NCBI GenBank assembly: GCA_933207985.1
Contig: OW240915.1
Location: forward strand, 267,019,000 to 267,082,999
Origin: Pelobates cultripes
Taxonomy: Eukaryota > Chordata > Amphibia > Anura > Pelobatidae
Reading direction: 5' to 3'
DNA length: 64,000 nt
Below, one piece after another: positions 12,851-25,800 of this stretch (within the stretch, counting starts at the first letter, position 1; each line of letters begins with the position of its first letter). Below the pieces are notes generated by a model. The model searched no databases. It was not told the origin of the DNA and saw only the letters and a list, made by a program, of their open reading frames with translations. Made by a program: the position numbers and the translations under genes.

Positions 12851-13861
12851 GGTGGTCAGGATTAGATTTGGGGGATACCAGCCTCCATCATGCTGTGCTC
12901 CCATATGTTCAATCTCTCTAGGCAGACTCTGTGTTCCTTTTTAACACCGATCTATATCTATATGGCTGAAATAATGCTCAACATTAAAAGACACTACTGT
13001 ATTTGGACAGCACATTTTAAACCACACTTATTAATAATGCTGTTAGCGTGTACAAATACCAATATGACTGACATTCCTTATTTAAGATAAGCACAGTTTT
13101 GTGACATTTTCTCCAAATTACCTGAAACTGCTGGACAGCTCTCAATGTATTATTTATGATCAGATTGACAATTACTCTCTTTTTACATTTTTAGTCGGCA
13201 TTCATTCAGTGGTTTTCTTAACTTTGACACATAATTTATTAATAATAAATAATGATTTAAAAATATAGTCATACGTGGCCAGAGAGAATGTTAAGAGCAA
13301 TGCCAGAATTGAGATTTGCTTTGTTTTATATTCAGGAAAATATACAATATAGTTTCAATATCTCCTTGTAATTCTCAATTTTTTTTGTTTTTAATTATAA
13401 GAATCTATTTTGAAGAAGGACTCTTTGTATACCTCACGGATGCATTTGTCATCTACTGTTCGAATTTCCAGTATAATTTTAGAGTGATGCTATAAATTAT
13501 GAAAAAATAAATTAATATTTTTGCTTCTGGGAAGTTTCCTTTTTTTCCCCGCTAGCTAGCAGGTTATTTTGTGTGGCCGTTTCTTTCTTCTAAGTTGCAT
13601 CAGGATATATTTTATTTAGGAACAGAGAGAAGGTTGTGACAAGTAGTAATAAAAGGTTCTTACAACTTGGGTTGTATAGTTCAAAGCAGTGTTAATAAAG
13701 CTTATCTTACATTAAATTTAAATTAAACATATTAAAAAAAAGTAGGTTTACTGTGTGCAAAAACAATAGGCATCTTCAACCATTAATGGTCTAGCTATCT
13801 TAGTCGATAGGGGCACCATGGATACTTATCTGACTGCTGTTTACAGCTACTGTATATATGA

Positions 13862-13892
<31 letters not shown>

Positions 13893-14758
13893 CCTAAATA
13901 ATGTGCGGTTATAATATATAGCTAAGAATTGCTTGATAAATCTATAAAGTGGACCATCTGACATTGCTTAACCCCAGCATTTTTAAATTTTATTAATTTA
14001 TACAATTGCCTAATGACAACTGTAGGTATTATAAAGGCCATTTGGAAAGCTAGAACAGTATTGCTCCATACTAAAAAGTATCACATGTCTAGAACACTGC
14101 AAAAAACTTTATACCCCATATAAATGAATTGTTTCTGATTTATTTCAGTTTAATGGTCACAGACATAGTTCTGAGAAAAAAAAAATGTCTAAACTTTTTC
14201 ATTTGCTATGACTACTTTCTTATTTTTTTTCAAAAGAATAATATTAAATATACACTTAGATATTAATAATAATAATAATAATAATAATATATTAATAATT
14301 ATTTTATCTAAGAAAAAAAGTTACTTTTGCTCTATCCCAAATCCCTATGCACATGTAAAAATGTGCAAAAATGTGCATAGTGATTTGGAATAGTGAATTC
14401 CAAAGCTTTCTTTCCTTTGGCTTTTATTGTATGTGTTGGGGCTGATGTGTACTAAAGCCTTTGCTTGCACCAAGGAGTAGTGGGAGTTTGAGCGCAGGGC
14501 TTAATTTTGAACATATTATATCTGTCAATCTTACTGTTATCTTTACACACAGTATATGTGTTGAGTGCAGGGATATGTTAGAATTATAAAAATGCTAATA
14601 TCAATAATAAGAACTTAAGATAATAATAAATAAGAATTTATTTCAGTGTCAGTTATTTATAATTGTTTGGAATTCAAAATGAATTTAAATCTAAGGCCAT
14701 AATAGATAAAGAGGGAAAAAATCCAAGGCAACAATGTTTTCAGTTTAGCTATCTTAGC
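12851..14758. other. AT-rich DNA, no gene seen; TA and ATA microsatellites
   Basis: A (TA)n tract is at about 13858-13887 and an (ATA)n tract at about 14262-14290. There is no coding evidence. The asparagine-rich frame near 14208-14393 is produced by the ATA repeat. Confidence 0.6.
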
Positions 14759-15172
14759 TTAAAGGGAGACTCCAGGCACCAGACCACTTCTGCCCATTGG
14801 AGTGGTCTGGGTGCCAACTCTCACTACCCTTAACCCTGCAACTGTAAATATTGCAGTTTTCATAAACTGCAATATTAACATTGCAGGGTTAACTCCTCCT
14901 CTAGTGGCTGTCTACCTACTTCCTGGTTTATTGCACAGACGCTATGTGAGGACCTCCAGCGTCGCTGAAATCCCCATAGGAAAGCATTGAAAGCATTTTT
15001 TTCAATGCTTTCCTATGGGCCGGTGGTGGGGGAGACCCATTAGGTCTCCCCCACCGCCAGCCGCGCATGCATAATAGGTCTCCCCCCAACCTGGGATTGG
15101 GGGTGGGAGGGAGAGGGGACCGGCAGTGCCAGGAAAACAGATTGTTTTCCTGGCACTGGAGTGTTCCTTTAA
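14759..15172. mobile_element. T2-type MITE with internal hairpins
   Basis: It starts TTAAAGGGAGACTCCAGGCA and ends with the inverse CTGGAGTGTTCCTTTAA, at TTAA on both sides (414 bp). An internal foldback around 14972-15018 pairs CCCATAGGAAAGCATTGAA with its complement. A second GC-rich hairpin (GGTGGGGGAGAC / GTCTCCCCCACC) follows. The terminal AGTGCCAGGAAAACA / TGTTTTCCTGGCACT block is also self-complementary. No transposase is encoded. Confidence 0.85.
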
Positions 15173-15389
15173 ATCATAGAATATACTTTGAATCCAATTC
15201 ATATTTTAGTTAATAACCCTGCTAGGGTATCCATTATTATATTTCAAACCTCTCTGAACACAAGATAAAAGCAACAATTAAAAGAAGAAACTGAGACTAT
15301 AAGTAAAATTAAAGAACAAAAAGTATAAGTCTGTTCTCAAAGTGTTATAAGTTGCAATAAATTATGATAAATCATCAATATATCCTTGA

Positions 15390-15790
15390 AGCTAACAAGT
15401 CAACTCATATGAGTTGGGGCTGGGCCGCCAAGCTGAGTTGCAGCCATCTCTGCTAAATCCAGCATCAGGCCCCTAAAAAGGCTCCTACAATGTTTCTTCC
15501 GCTCATTTGTGCCCCAAAAACTGTAGGTATTGCTTGGAGGAAACCCCTCCACCTATTAATCTAGATATCAATTTGATTGGCGACTGATGCAGACTGATGC
15601 AGACTGATGCAGACTGATGCAGACTTCGGGCCAATTTTTAGGCCTACTCCACATGCCTCGCAACTTGATGGTTCTTCTGTGACACTGACGGCTACACATC
15701 TACTGGAGCTTAGGAATGATGCAGGCATTAGACACCTGAGGAGGCTTGGGATCCGGCTTCACTCCCCCACCTCGACCTGGTAAAGCAAAT
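15390..15790. other. GC-richer block with four 10-bp tandem units
   Basis: The block is richer in GC than its surroundings and contains GACTGATGCA repeated four times at 15582-15621. It may be a retroposon scrap, but I recognised no family signature or protein motif. Confidence 0.5.
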
Positions 15791-17711
15791 TATTTATATT
15801 AATTGCAAATTCTGCCATCTGGACTGCTATACTGTTATTATGGTGCTATACTATAACTCCATCAGGTGGCCAGCATTTTTCAGCTTTCCGAGTTTTCTTA
15901 CATGGCCAACATTGTTTTCATGTAGCATAAAGTGCTTTACCCAATTTACATAATTTTGAACGATAAACTTATAAAACAAATTCAACACAAAGTAAACTCA
16001 AAATGCACCAAATCAAAAGAAGCAGATAAACTAAATCAAATGAAATCAAAATACCTAGGAACAATGTAAAATATATATATATATATAATGTAATGACATC
16101 TAAATAAAGAGAAGGGGATAACACAGTATATGATCATACTATTTCCAAAATAATTTAAAGTTAAATTAAGTTATAATTTTCTCTATAACAGTATTCTCTT
16201 TTTATTTTTTATCAGATGCCTATGAATTTAGCACCACATGTACCTTTATTAAATGGGATGGAGAGAACCTAAAACCAGAAAACCAGATAGATTGTTCAGA
16301 TTGTTCAGTTTACTTTTTTAATGCTTTTTAATTTTTTTTTTTATTAGGTTAGCTGTTACATTTTGAGGGATGGACTGATGGACTTATAAAAAAACTCAAC
16401 TAAGTCAAAAGATAAGGTGCAGGGCTTTCCTGCAAAATACAACTTTCCAAAATTCTTAAAGGGGCATAATAGGCAGGAACTTAATAAAAATAAGCAAAAA
16501 GTGAAATAGTGATACAAAGAAATCTCACATCCAAATATCCTAAAATTGTAAGACTTGAACAGACTCTGAAGCTAGGAAATCCTTTTCTGATGTGGAAGAG
16601 GCTCTACCAATTTAGCAGCCTCTCATCCTAGTCTGTAGAAGCTATTTGTTATCTTATACATCTCTATCCAGGAGGGAAAGGGCATTGCTGGGGGAGCTGA
16701 CCAGGGCAAAAAGCTCTGAAACTGAGTTTGGCGATCCTTGTAATTACCTAATTTGTAATGGAGACACTTTAAAGCTTCTAATTTTAAGTTAATTGTAAAG
16801 CACACTGGGCAGGTATTTTTATTTCTTGCTTATAGGTTTAATGCATTAATACTACAAGTTTGGGATGAATTCTTTGCATGTACAGTTTATATAGCATGGT
16901 GTGGTTTGGGTGTAGAGTTTATAAAGCAAGTATAAATTTTACACACATAGGTTTATATAATACTCTAAATTCATTAAACAAACTTGCATAGAACATGTTA
17001 GATTTAAGGCTTGGACTTGGGTTTGATATAGGATGGGTTTGGGAGGGGTTTGAATCAATATATTGGAATAGTGGGGCTGAATCCACAGCTCTTCTTGCCT
17101 TCAAGCAGCAGAGGCACATGGGATATACAGTTTACTTCTAAAACACTCTTTACACATTATCTTCAGTTCTGCTCCTTACAGGATAAGTAGAACTGCTCAA
17201 TAAAGTAATAGGAGCCATATCACAGCAACAATCATCTTATATCAAGTCCTCTTCACAGTTTTGTGCAAAATATGAAAGAGTGCATATCCCAGAGTGGGTA
17301 ACCTTCAACTTGCTTAGTTAGATGATTTCGTCCTAATTTTTGTGAAATATATGATTGTTGACAGAGTGAGTGTCCTGTGAGAGTGTGCTAAACTTATATT
17401 TTTTTACACATTTTACTGCCAAGCTGAGCTTGGCAAAAAATGTGTTACATTCATAAAGAATATTATCAAGCCTGGGCTTTGGTGCAATAAGAAATTGCTA
17501 TTATTTAGTGTAGTTTTTATGTTGTAGTGAATTCATTTAGGGTTTAAGCAATCCTTCTGTGTTATAGAAAAATGGCTCAGTCATCTATTCTCCTTGTATG
17601 CATCATGTATGCTATAAAGAAGGGTTGTAACTTGAGTTTCTTAGTGAGGAGGAAAATCTAAAATATCTCATTAGTTTTGTATTGAGTTAAGCTGTTTTGG
17701 CACGTATTAAT
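15791..17711. other. AT-rich DNA, no gene seen
   Basis: There are short unremarkable frames only and a short TA run near 16070-16087. Nothing structured was detected. Confidence 0.55.
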
Positions 17712-18240
17712 AGAGTCAAAAATGGGTCGCAAGAGAATACTGAGAACGGGCAGCAGCTGAAATAGCCTGCCCTTCGGTCGGTCCCCGCTCAGTTCTCAAG
17801 CTGATTTTTGCTCATCTTGCCATTACAGAGAGAACATATCTGAAGCATATCAGACTGGTCCCACCCATACGGGCAGTCCAGATCCGAAATGCCAGCAAGT
17901 TCTCTCTGCACGAGAGATACAGCAACCCCAGACGATCGTTTCAGCCTTGTTAGGCATCATCAGTGAGGCATAGCTGATATCTCCCTAGGCACCGTGAGCA
18001 AGGGGTCCACGTCTGGATTATCCCTTTAAAATTGTGGAGAGTCAAAAATGGGTCGCAAGAGAATACTGAGAACGGGCAGCAGCTGAAATAGCCTGCCCTT
18101 CGGTCGGTCCCCGCTCAGTTCTCAAGCTGATTTTTGCTCATCTTGTGCCATTACAGAGAGAACATATCTGAAGCATATCAGACTGGTCCCACCCATACGG
18201 GCAGTCCAGATCCGAAATGCCAGCAAGTTCTCTCTGCACA
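17712..18240 (-). mobile_element. Retrozyme-like tandem unit (about 1.6 units of 326 bp)
   Basis: A 200-bp segment at 17712-17911 is repeated almost perfectly at 18038-18239 (one 2-bp indel seen), offset 326 bp. The 126 bp between the copies contains a hammerhead-ribozyme-like motif on the minus strand. Known of the family: retrozymes are small non-autonomous retroelements whose tandem units of a few hundred bp carry type I hammerheads and pass through circular RNA. The arrangement here, a partial dimer with the ribozyme between repeated arms and no ORF, fits that plan. A pLTR of a Penelope-like element is the main alternative. Confidence 0.6.
17914..17983 (-). ncRNA. Hammerhead ribozyme-like motif (type I, dimer-type stem III)
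   Basis: On the minus strand the core CTGATGA (17957-17963) is followed by stem II (AGGC/GCCT around a 4-base loop, after a U-U mismatch), then GAAA, a self-complementary stem III (ACGATCGT, 17932-17939) and a GUC cleavage triplet. Stem I pairs TGGGGT with GCCTCA next to the core, then GCTG with CAGC, then TATCTC with GAGATA, separated by small internal loops. Predicted cleavage is between the complements of 17931 and 17930. The weak point is position 10.1/11.1, normally G-C. The short palindromic stem III suggests activity as a dimer. Confidence 0.75.
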
Positions 18241-18368
18241 AGAAACTATTTATTTTATCAGTGTGTTTTTAATTCTTTAAGAAACATTATTTTTATTGTT
18301 ATTTTAATTATTATTATATTTCCATATGTTATTGTAATAATTATCTTATTAAATTAATATGTTGCATT

Positions 18369-18505
18369 GAAGGGGTGGGCAATCTGCAGCCCTTCAGATG
18401 TTTTAGACTACATCTCCCATAATGCTCTTAGGGACATAATGATAGCAAAGCATCAAGGGAGATGTTGTCCAAAACATCTGGAGGGCCACAGATTGCCCAC
18501 CCCTG
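18369..18505. mobile_element. Small foldback element, hAT-like termini
   Basis: The segment is an almost complete palindrome with ends AGGGGTGGGCAATCTG and CAGATTGCCCACCCCT and inner arms ATCTCCCATAATGC / GCATCAAGGGAGAT. CAGGGGTGGGCAA-type ends are typical of non-autonomous hAT elements. I could not find an 8-bp target duplication, so the superfamily remains likely rather than shown. Confidence 0.65.
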
Positions 18506-18890
18506 CTCTATGTGTATCTGTGCAGTTCCAATGTGTAATGGCAGTATGCTATACTTATAATCTCACAATATAATGGAACCATTAACGACAGTTCAAACAA
18601 GTTCAATGAATAAATACAAATTAAATTGATCCGGAATGCCCGCATATAGTCCAAAGTTCCAATTAGTACACCATAGCTACTGGTATCTTGACTCTTGTTG
18701 GTTCTTTTATCTCCACCATTAAACTTATCTAAAATTATTTTAGATATTTTCAGATAATGTTTCCATCTGAAGCTGTGATGAACCAGTAGATTGATAATGT
18801 ACACACAATATCTTCCAGTGCTCTTATTGTGCAGTCCATTATGCTAATAAAGTCCCAGAAGTAATATTATAATGTAATAATAATACTGAT

Positions 18891-20427
18891 TTAAAGGAAC
18901 ACTTAAGGCACTATAGATACTAAAGCTTGCTGTAGTTATTATGGTGTCAGGACTGCAATGCACCTCCCTGGCCGCTAGTCAAAAGATATTTGAACATTTT
19001 AGCAACATACCTAGGGTTTTCCGTTTTGGTAGCCTTTTCCCGTGGAGCCAGAAGGGCTGTCCCATTTGCTGAGAGATCTTTGCAAAAAACAATGCACATT
19101 AACACACAAATTCATATAGATACCAACACACACACATAGATACACACCAACATGTACATACATGCACCCTGACACACACAAACATTAATACATGCACACA
19201 CCATGACACAGATACACACACTGACATAAAAACACACACACAGACATAAAAACACACACCATGACACACAGATGCACATACAGATGTGTGCACACACACA
19301 GACACACACACTGACACAGAAGCACACTGACATATATATACACACAGAGATGCACACCCTGACACATACCCTCACAAACACCCTGACACACACACACACA
19401 CACACACTCAAACACACACACACTTATACACATACACACACTCATACTCACGCTCATACACACACACTCTCACACACACACACACACTCATACACACACA
19501 TACACACTCATACACATACACACACATACACACTCATACACATACACACACTAACACTCATACACATACATACACACACTAATACACATACTTATACACA
19601 TACACACACTCATACACATACACATGCACACACTCATACACACACACACACACACACACACTCATACACACTATCACACTCATACACACACTCATACACA
19701 CATCTGTGTACTACTAGGAAAACTCCAAATCTGTAAATAAGACATGCACCATTTTTGCTTTGGTCAATTACTCTTGGTCTGTCTTATTGTCTGCACATAT
19801 TATCCCCTCTCTACCTCACACTCATACATACACTCACACTCATAAACATACACATACTCATACACACACAGTCATACACATACATACTCATACACATTTA
19901 CACACTCACTCTCATACATATACACACACATATATGATACTTTTTTATATCTCCAGCCACCCTCCTGTTAGCTTACCTTATGTGTCCAGGAGGGTGGCTT
20001 GGAGTCCTGCTGCTGGTGGAAGTGAGGGGTCTGGAGCAGCTCCTGGAGTGATTTTCTCCCTCCCACGCTGTCTACCTGCATGATGCTGGGAGGACAAGCT
20101 GTAGCTTCCAGCTTCTAGCTCCCAGTCAGCCGATATTACAGGGGCCCGGTCGCAGTCTTAAAGGACCACAGCACTCGACAGGGTCCCTATTCAACAGTTA
20201 TGTTTCCCCAGTGCTATAATCATAGTACCGGGGAAACATTCCGCGGCACTCCTGTGTGCCTGTCGCAGAGCCCCAGGGCACGGCGGCACACAGTTTGGGA
20301 AGCACTGAGCTAAGCCCTGCCCTGTAAATGGTTTGATTGCTTAACCTGGGACAGTGCCAGCACACTACAGGCACCATAACCACTAGAGTGGGCTGCATAA
20401 GTTATGGTATTTGGAGTGTTCCTTTAA
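18891..20427. mobile_element. T2-type TIR element expanded by CA microsatellites
   Basis: TTAAAGGAACACT at 18891 faces GGAGTGTTCCTTTAA ending at 20427, both at TTAA. The interior holds long CA-rich arrays (about 19090-19700 and 19815-19935) and a GC-rich non-repetitive block at 19960-20330. At about 1.5 kb it is long for this family; microsatellite growth accounts for much of that. A second TTAAAGGACCACAG motif at 20157 could mark a nested element. No transposase was seen. Confidence 0.6.
19090..19935. repeat. CA-rich compound microsatellite
   Basis: Interspersed (CA)n, CATACA and CACTCATA units fill most of this interval. The histidine-threonine and cysteine-valine repeat frames on the two strands are by-products. 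Confidence 0.95.
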
Positions 20428-21584
20428 GTAAAAAATAAGTGAACTTAAAGGCTAGTAGGTTGGACAGTTAATCATATATTATGGTATTTGTCAGAATTTT
20501 TTGCTAAGGACTGAATTTATTCCATATCTGTAAAATCAGGTTAACATAAAATTGTAACCAAATGTGCCATTTTTATATCCTTTAAAAGTAAATAGGTTTG
20601 AAATAAGTTTGAAATTCTTTCATTTCAGTTTAATGAGCATATCACATTTAGTATCATTCAGTTTCTGCCTTAAAAAGCAGTAATTATCACATGCAAATCC
20701 AATGAACTGTCCAATGAATTATAGGATTTGCAAATTTATAAAATGCTAAATTTCAGTTGAATTCACTCTGATCAAATCTGTCAGAAGGAAATTTGCTAAA
20801 TAATTCCATCTGATTTTTACAGGCGAGCCTACAAAAATCTGCTGTACATGCCCACTGGCTGCATAAAGGGCTTGTGGGCAAAGCATTACAAAATTAAAAA
20901 ATATATAAATAATAATAATATCAAGAATATTGATTTGATAGTTTTCTTATTAAAATAAAAGTATAATATATATTTAATTATAACTTAAACTTTTTTATTT
21001 AATTATTCTATTATAATGTCCCCCCCCCCGCTGAGTTAACCTTTCTCCCTAAGAGTTATTTGTTTTAATTTTTAGCACTCACCTCTTTCCTAGTGCAGAG
21101 ATGTTCACAACAGCTAACTATATCCTATAGCAAAATTAGCATTTTACCTATAAAGAATTATAATTAAACACTAAAGCATATATCAAAGCACATTATTAAA
21201 CCATCTTAAAAAGCAAGAACATTAAAGTAAAAGTCAGACATAATATACAATTTAAAATTGTTCAATATTGATAGCTGTAATTCACCTCAAAAGTTGAATA
21301 GATATGTATCTTGGAACAAAATCTTGTTTTAATGGTAGCATATTCTGCCAAGGCCAATGATAGGGTGAACTAAACATGCTCAGGCTGTTTTTGTTTTTAT
21401 TGGCTAGTTGTGGTTGCCATGGTTAGTTAAGAAAAATAACATCAAGTTTGGACACCAATCAGGTCACATACAGTTTTTATTGCCATTGTAGAAACATGTA
21501 TATTTAAATCCATTAAAAAAAAGCTCCCAGCCTACCTAAGTTTATGTGACAAAAAAATCACCAATATAGACCAATATACCAACC
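20428..21584. other. AT-rich DNA, no gene seen
   Basis: Short frames only. A C-run lies near 21020. No repeat family was recognised. Confidence 0.5.
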
Positions 21585-22825
21585 AGGTGCCTCTGGCAAT
21601 TGCTGCTTCCAAGTACCTCTGAATACTTCTAAGCACTCCACCAGACACCATCAGCACCACAGTCCCCACTTCCAGTGTTACAGCTTGGTTGGGGTCTCGC
21701 TGTCCTCAACCCACCCTGGACCCAAGACCAGGATCCAGCTTCAGTGGGTAGACCTCTCCTAAGCCAGAGAGCAGAGTAGGGTGCTCTTACAAGAGCAAGT
21801 GATTATAACCCAGGGGAGTATCGTGATATAGCAATCCCCAGAGCAGATACAGCTGTTCCCCTCACACATGAGATGAGATTCTATGTTGAGGGTAGGCAGG
21901 AACTCATTTATTGGCAGCTACAATTGGCCTTATATGCAGGTCCCCATGCAAGGGGCACTCCCCACTGGACCTGAGAGTAGACTACAGTAAAAACATACAT
22001 ATGATTACATTGGCTCTCAGGTCCAGGACACGCCCACATAAAACAAGATAATCCCTCCTCTGTGCCTGGAGATAATTGAGTCAGGAACTCTACTAAACTA
22101 TTATCTCCAGGCACAGAAAACACACATTTTAACAACCTCCCAAAAGTACCCCTAAAACACATGGAAACTCCACATCCCCTCATAGCCCCGATCTGGGGGA
22201 TCAACATATCCAAAAAGCACACGAGGCTCATGCCCAAAAAAGTTCAATTAAATCAGGCTGTGCGGTCAGTCTCTTTTGGGAGTACAAAACACACTAAAAC
22301 TAACGAATGGACTGTACGTGCGTATGCTCACCCAGTGTATCTTGTTCAGGAGTATGCTCCCACCGAACGCCATTCAGTTTGTATGAATTCAACCGAACAT
22401 AACTGGAGGTGGAAGTCACAGTGGTGTTCGCGCCGTTGAGTGTCCGATTATAGTTCCATGCACTCGATGACCAAACACCGCTGTATGTGTTCGTGACTAT
22501 GATGGCCGCCGCCACGTGTTCGGCCATACGAACGATGACCACCCAGCCGATCACCGATTAAGTTGCGGTTAAGCACAAGTCAGAAAGGTTAATGAGCTGC
22601 ACACTCCACTTGCTGGTGATCCAACTGTTCGGTAGTTTGTTCGGTATACAAACACAATGCTCCTAATCCATTCGGTAAGCCCCATACACGGACCCAGACA
22701 AGGGAAAATGAACAAAGCCTTTTCATAGTCCTGAACCAAAGCCTAACACATGGGCCGTAGTCCTGAGGCAGGAGGCTGGCGAGTAGGCTTCACAAAAAGC
22801 CCGAAGTGAGGTTCTGTTCATCACA
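21585..22825 (-). mobile_element. Solo LTR, diverged member of the window's LTR family
   Basis: In minus orientation it begins TGTGATGAACAGAACC (right end 22825) and runs leftward. It carries a perfect 16-bp inverted repeat, a TATA-like GCATATAAGG followed by AATAAA, and blocks matching both the 50.8-kb solo LTR (ACAGCTTGG..TCTCG, AAGACCAGG.TCCAGCTTC) and the 30.7-kb LTR (GTCC.GAGGCAG.AGGC, TGTTCGGTAG). The left boundary is degraded and placed only to within a few tens of bases. No internal region accompanies it. Confidence 0.75.
22061..22115. promoter_or_regulatory. Conserved LTR stem-loop (perfect 16-bp arms)
   Basis: TGTGCCTGGAGATAAT (22061-22076) and its exact complement ATTATCTCCAGGCACA (22100-22115) flank a 23-base loop. 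Counterparts with the same GGAGATAATT core lie in the LTRs at 31157-31194 and 51235-51284. Confidence 0.8.
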
Positions 22826-25800
22826 ATATCCCAGTCCAAATGATAGTTTAGTAGAGATGTTCTTTACACTCTGCTTCAATAAAGGAATTTTCCCATGATA
22901 AACATTATATTTTAGGAGTTATAAGGTTACAACATCTGTACTTTCTATTTTTAAACAGTAAAGTAATACATGCTTTATTTTTAAGTATGAAATAGGGTCT
23001 ACAAGCTCACATATTTATTTTAATAATGAGATTCTCTGCTTTGATCATCTTTATTGATATTTCTGTTCCCTTTTTTACATCTTTCAATCTATACTTTAGC
23101 TATGAATCTCTCTAGAAAGCATATATTACATTTGCACACCTACTTTCAGCTAACCTAACTCTTCCTAACTTTTCTGAATGATGGCGTCAACCTAATACAT
23201 GTCCTGTTGTACTATTCATAGATTTAAAAAAATAATAGTCTGATACTGCAGGTGTTGTATCTCCCCAGTGCTTTGCTTTTATTATTACATCTGTATGACT
23301 GCATTCTTTCTAACTACTGGGCTGATCGTTCACAAAAGTCATTTTTACAGTGATAAACACGTAAGAGTGCTGCATGTTTTTATTTGTTAAACCTCAGCAG
23401 GAAAATACAACATATTAGAACTCGTTTTGTCTAATCATTTGTGTTATTATATTTCAATTCACTTTTTTAATTATTTGCTTTTCCTCCCCTTTCCCCCCCC
23501 CCTATATTTACATTTTAAAGCTGAAGTTATTTTATCCATTTATATTTAAACAGCACTTGTTTCGGAGCTGATTTTCGTCTTCTATTACGTGAATTGCATT
23601 TGCTTTTCCAAATGTGAGCAAACATAAAAACTCTTTTGTCATGAACAGAATTTCACATGGAAATAAAAACTGATTAAGCCCGATTCCCAAAGGACAGAGA
23701 ACACTTTTTATAGCAAGAAGATAAAAAGAAGCACAAAGGAATACATAAAAGGATTCTCAATAAACATTGAGAATATTTGCACTTTGGTATGCAGATATCA
23801 AAAAGGACAAAAATTATATATATATTCTTTTTTCTATTGTTCTCTATTTCAGAAGTCCTTGAATCCATGTAGATGACATTGGTGACATGAGTTTTAATTG
23901 AATAGAAAATGAATTGATAAGATTCAACAATTAAAGAACATATGTTAACTACCTCATTTTCGAGTAATAATTGCAACCATAAATTGATATGGAATACTAG
24001 TACTTATATATTCAAAGAGTTTGAAACCAACACTTTTGCTCCTTATTAACATACTTTAATTGAAACAAAAATAAGAAAATGAAATTTAATCAAAAGAATG
24101 GTGTGAAAAGAATTTAAAAAAAATATTTAATATACATCAAATTAAGGCAAAACGGGTGCAAATGAAAATTTTGCTAATACATCTATTGTTATTAAGTGCA
24201 ACATTTGAGTGATATGAGGACGTGTTTGTAATTTGTATGGTTATTATTCACAATGTCCTAAAAGGAAAAAACTCAAATTCTAAAATATATTCTATGTATG
24301 GTTTCATAATTTTATTCCTTATCCATTAAATGCTCAACTTTGTATACTAGGAAACAATTTTAGTTTTGACATGTTTAAACATGGTAACCTATTAAAGGAA
24401 ACTTGGTGATCAAAGTGCAGGAAATCATTTGAATTTTAAATTATTCATTATTTCCATATAACAGAATGCAGGTTTGCAGGTATGCATAGGGGATGGTAAA
24501 ATAAGTAAACTAAAGGGTACGTTTTTGCCAAAGGTATGTGGATGTCTTTGAAATGTTCAATATATAAACAGGAGTAATAAAACATAAAATCATCAAAGAC
24601 TGATTTAAAAGATTGGACATGGTGTTCTGTGTTGGACATATTTCTCAAAGGATACTGTGTAGATATTGGATGTTCATCAACTGCAGAAAAAAGGGTACGT
24701 CAGAACCAAACGAAAAACATAAATAACATTATAGTGTTGATTAATGTGTTATCTATGTAAAAGCCAATTGGTCACTCATAGACAAGTGTTTATCTCAAAT
24801 AAATGTTCTCTTTTTTTCTGTTCTTAGCTTTTTCTCCTTATCATCCAGCCTCTGTAACTCTCCAACTCTCTAAATGTCTCTGAGAGATAATGTGAAAACT
24901 GATTGTCTTGAGCTCTCTGTGTATTTTAAAAGCAGTTATATTTAGTGTGCTTACATTTCATTACAATATTTTCTTACATGTAAAAATAATGAAAAGGTTA
25001 CCAATCCACTATAGTGAAAAGTAATATAAATCATTGTCAACAGTCAGGGGATCAAGCGTGGATTACTTTTAAGCTTAGCAGCTGTACAGTTGAAGAGGGC
25101 TTACATTTCTACTAAAAAACTGTTGAACTCAAGTTCTGGCATTAATAGTAAAGAGACTGAACATCCCTTTAGTGCTTAACGAGTGAGATGTGTACAAAAG
25201 AATAAGCAAAGACAACACAAACACTTTGGTCTCAATTTCATTTTATGTGATGGAAATGTTCACTATATCTGCTGATTTTGGCCAATATTTTTTTTTGTTC
25301 AAATGCATTTTAATACCAGCTGAAATTCTAGCAGCCAAACCCAATAAATGGGTTGGCTGCTCGAGAAATATCATCTGATCAATGTACTCCAGACGCAGGT
25401 TTATCAACTTTTTTAACCCCTTAATGTCTTAATTGAAATGGGCAAGCCTTATATTTGATCCTGTAATGTTCCAAAACCCCATAAAACCTATACATGCGGA
25501 GTACTGTTTTACCCATGATACATTGCTAAACACAAATATGAATATATTAGAGCAGCAAATAATATAGTGATGATGGTATCAGTGAAAGTGTTATTAGGTA
25601 CTAATAATGCATACTGTGTATGGCCTTTACACCTGTGTACAGACATTATTCTTTTGTTCTGTTGACATCTGTTGGTTTTTCACCCAAAAAATCAATAGAC
25701 TTCTTACAGCTAGAGGCAGCGTATCAGTCCATTATTGCATTTCTGTCACACAGTTTATGTGACAAAAAACTGTGTGACAAAAAAAAACAAAAAAACTTTA

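Noticed and set aside
19272..19736. 154-codon His-Thr repeat frame on the plus strand and Cys-Val frames on the minus strand
   Set aside because: Both are readings of the CA microsatellite.
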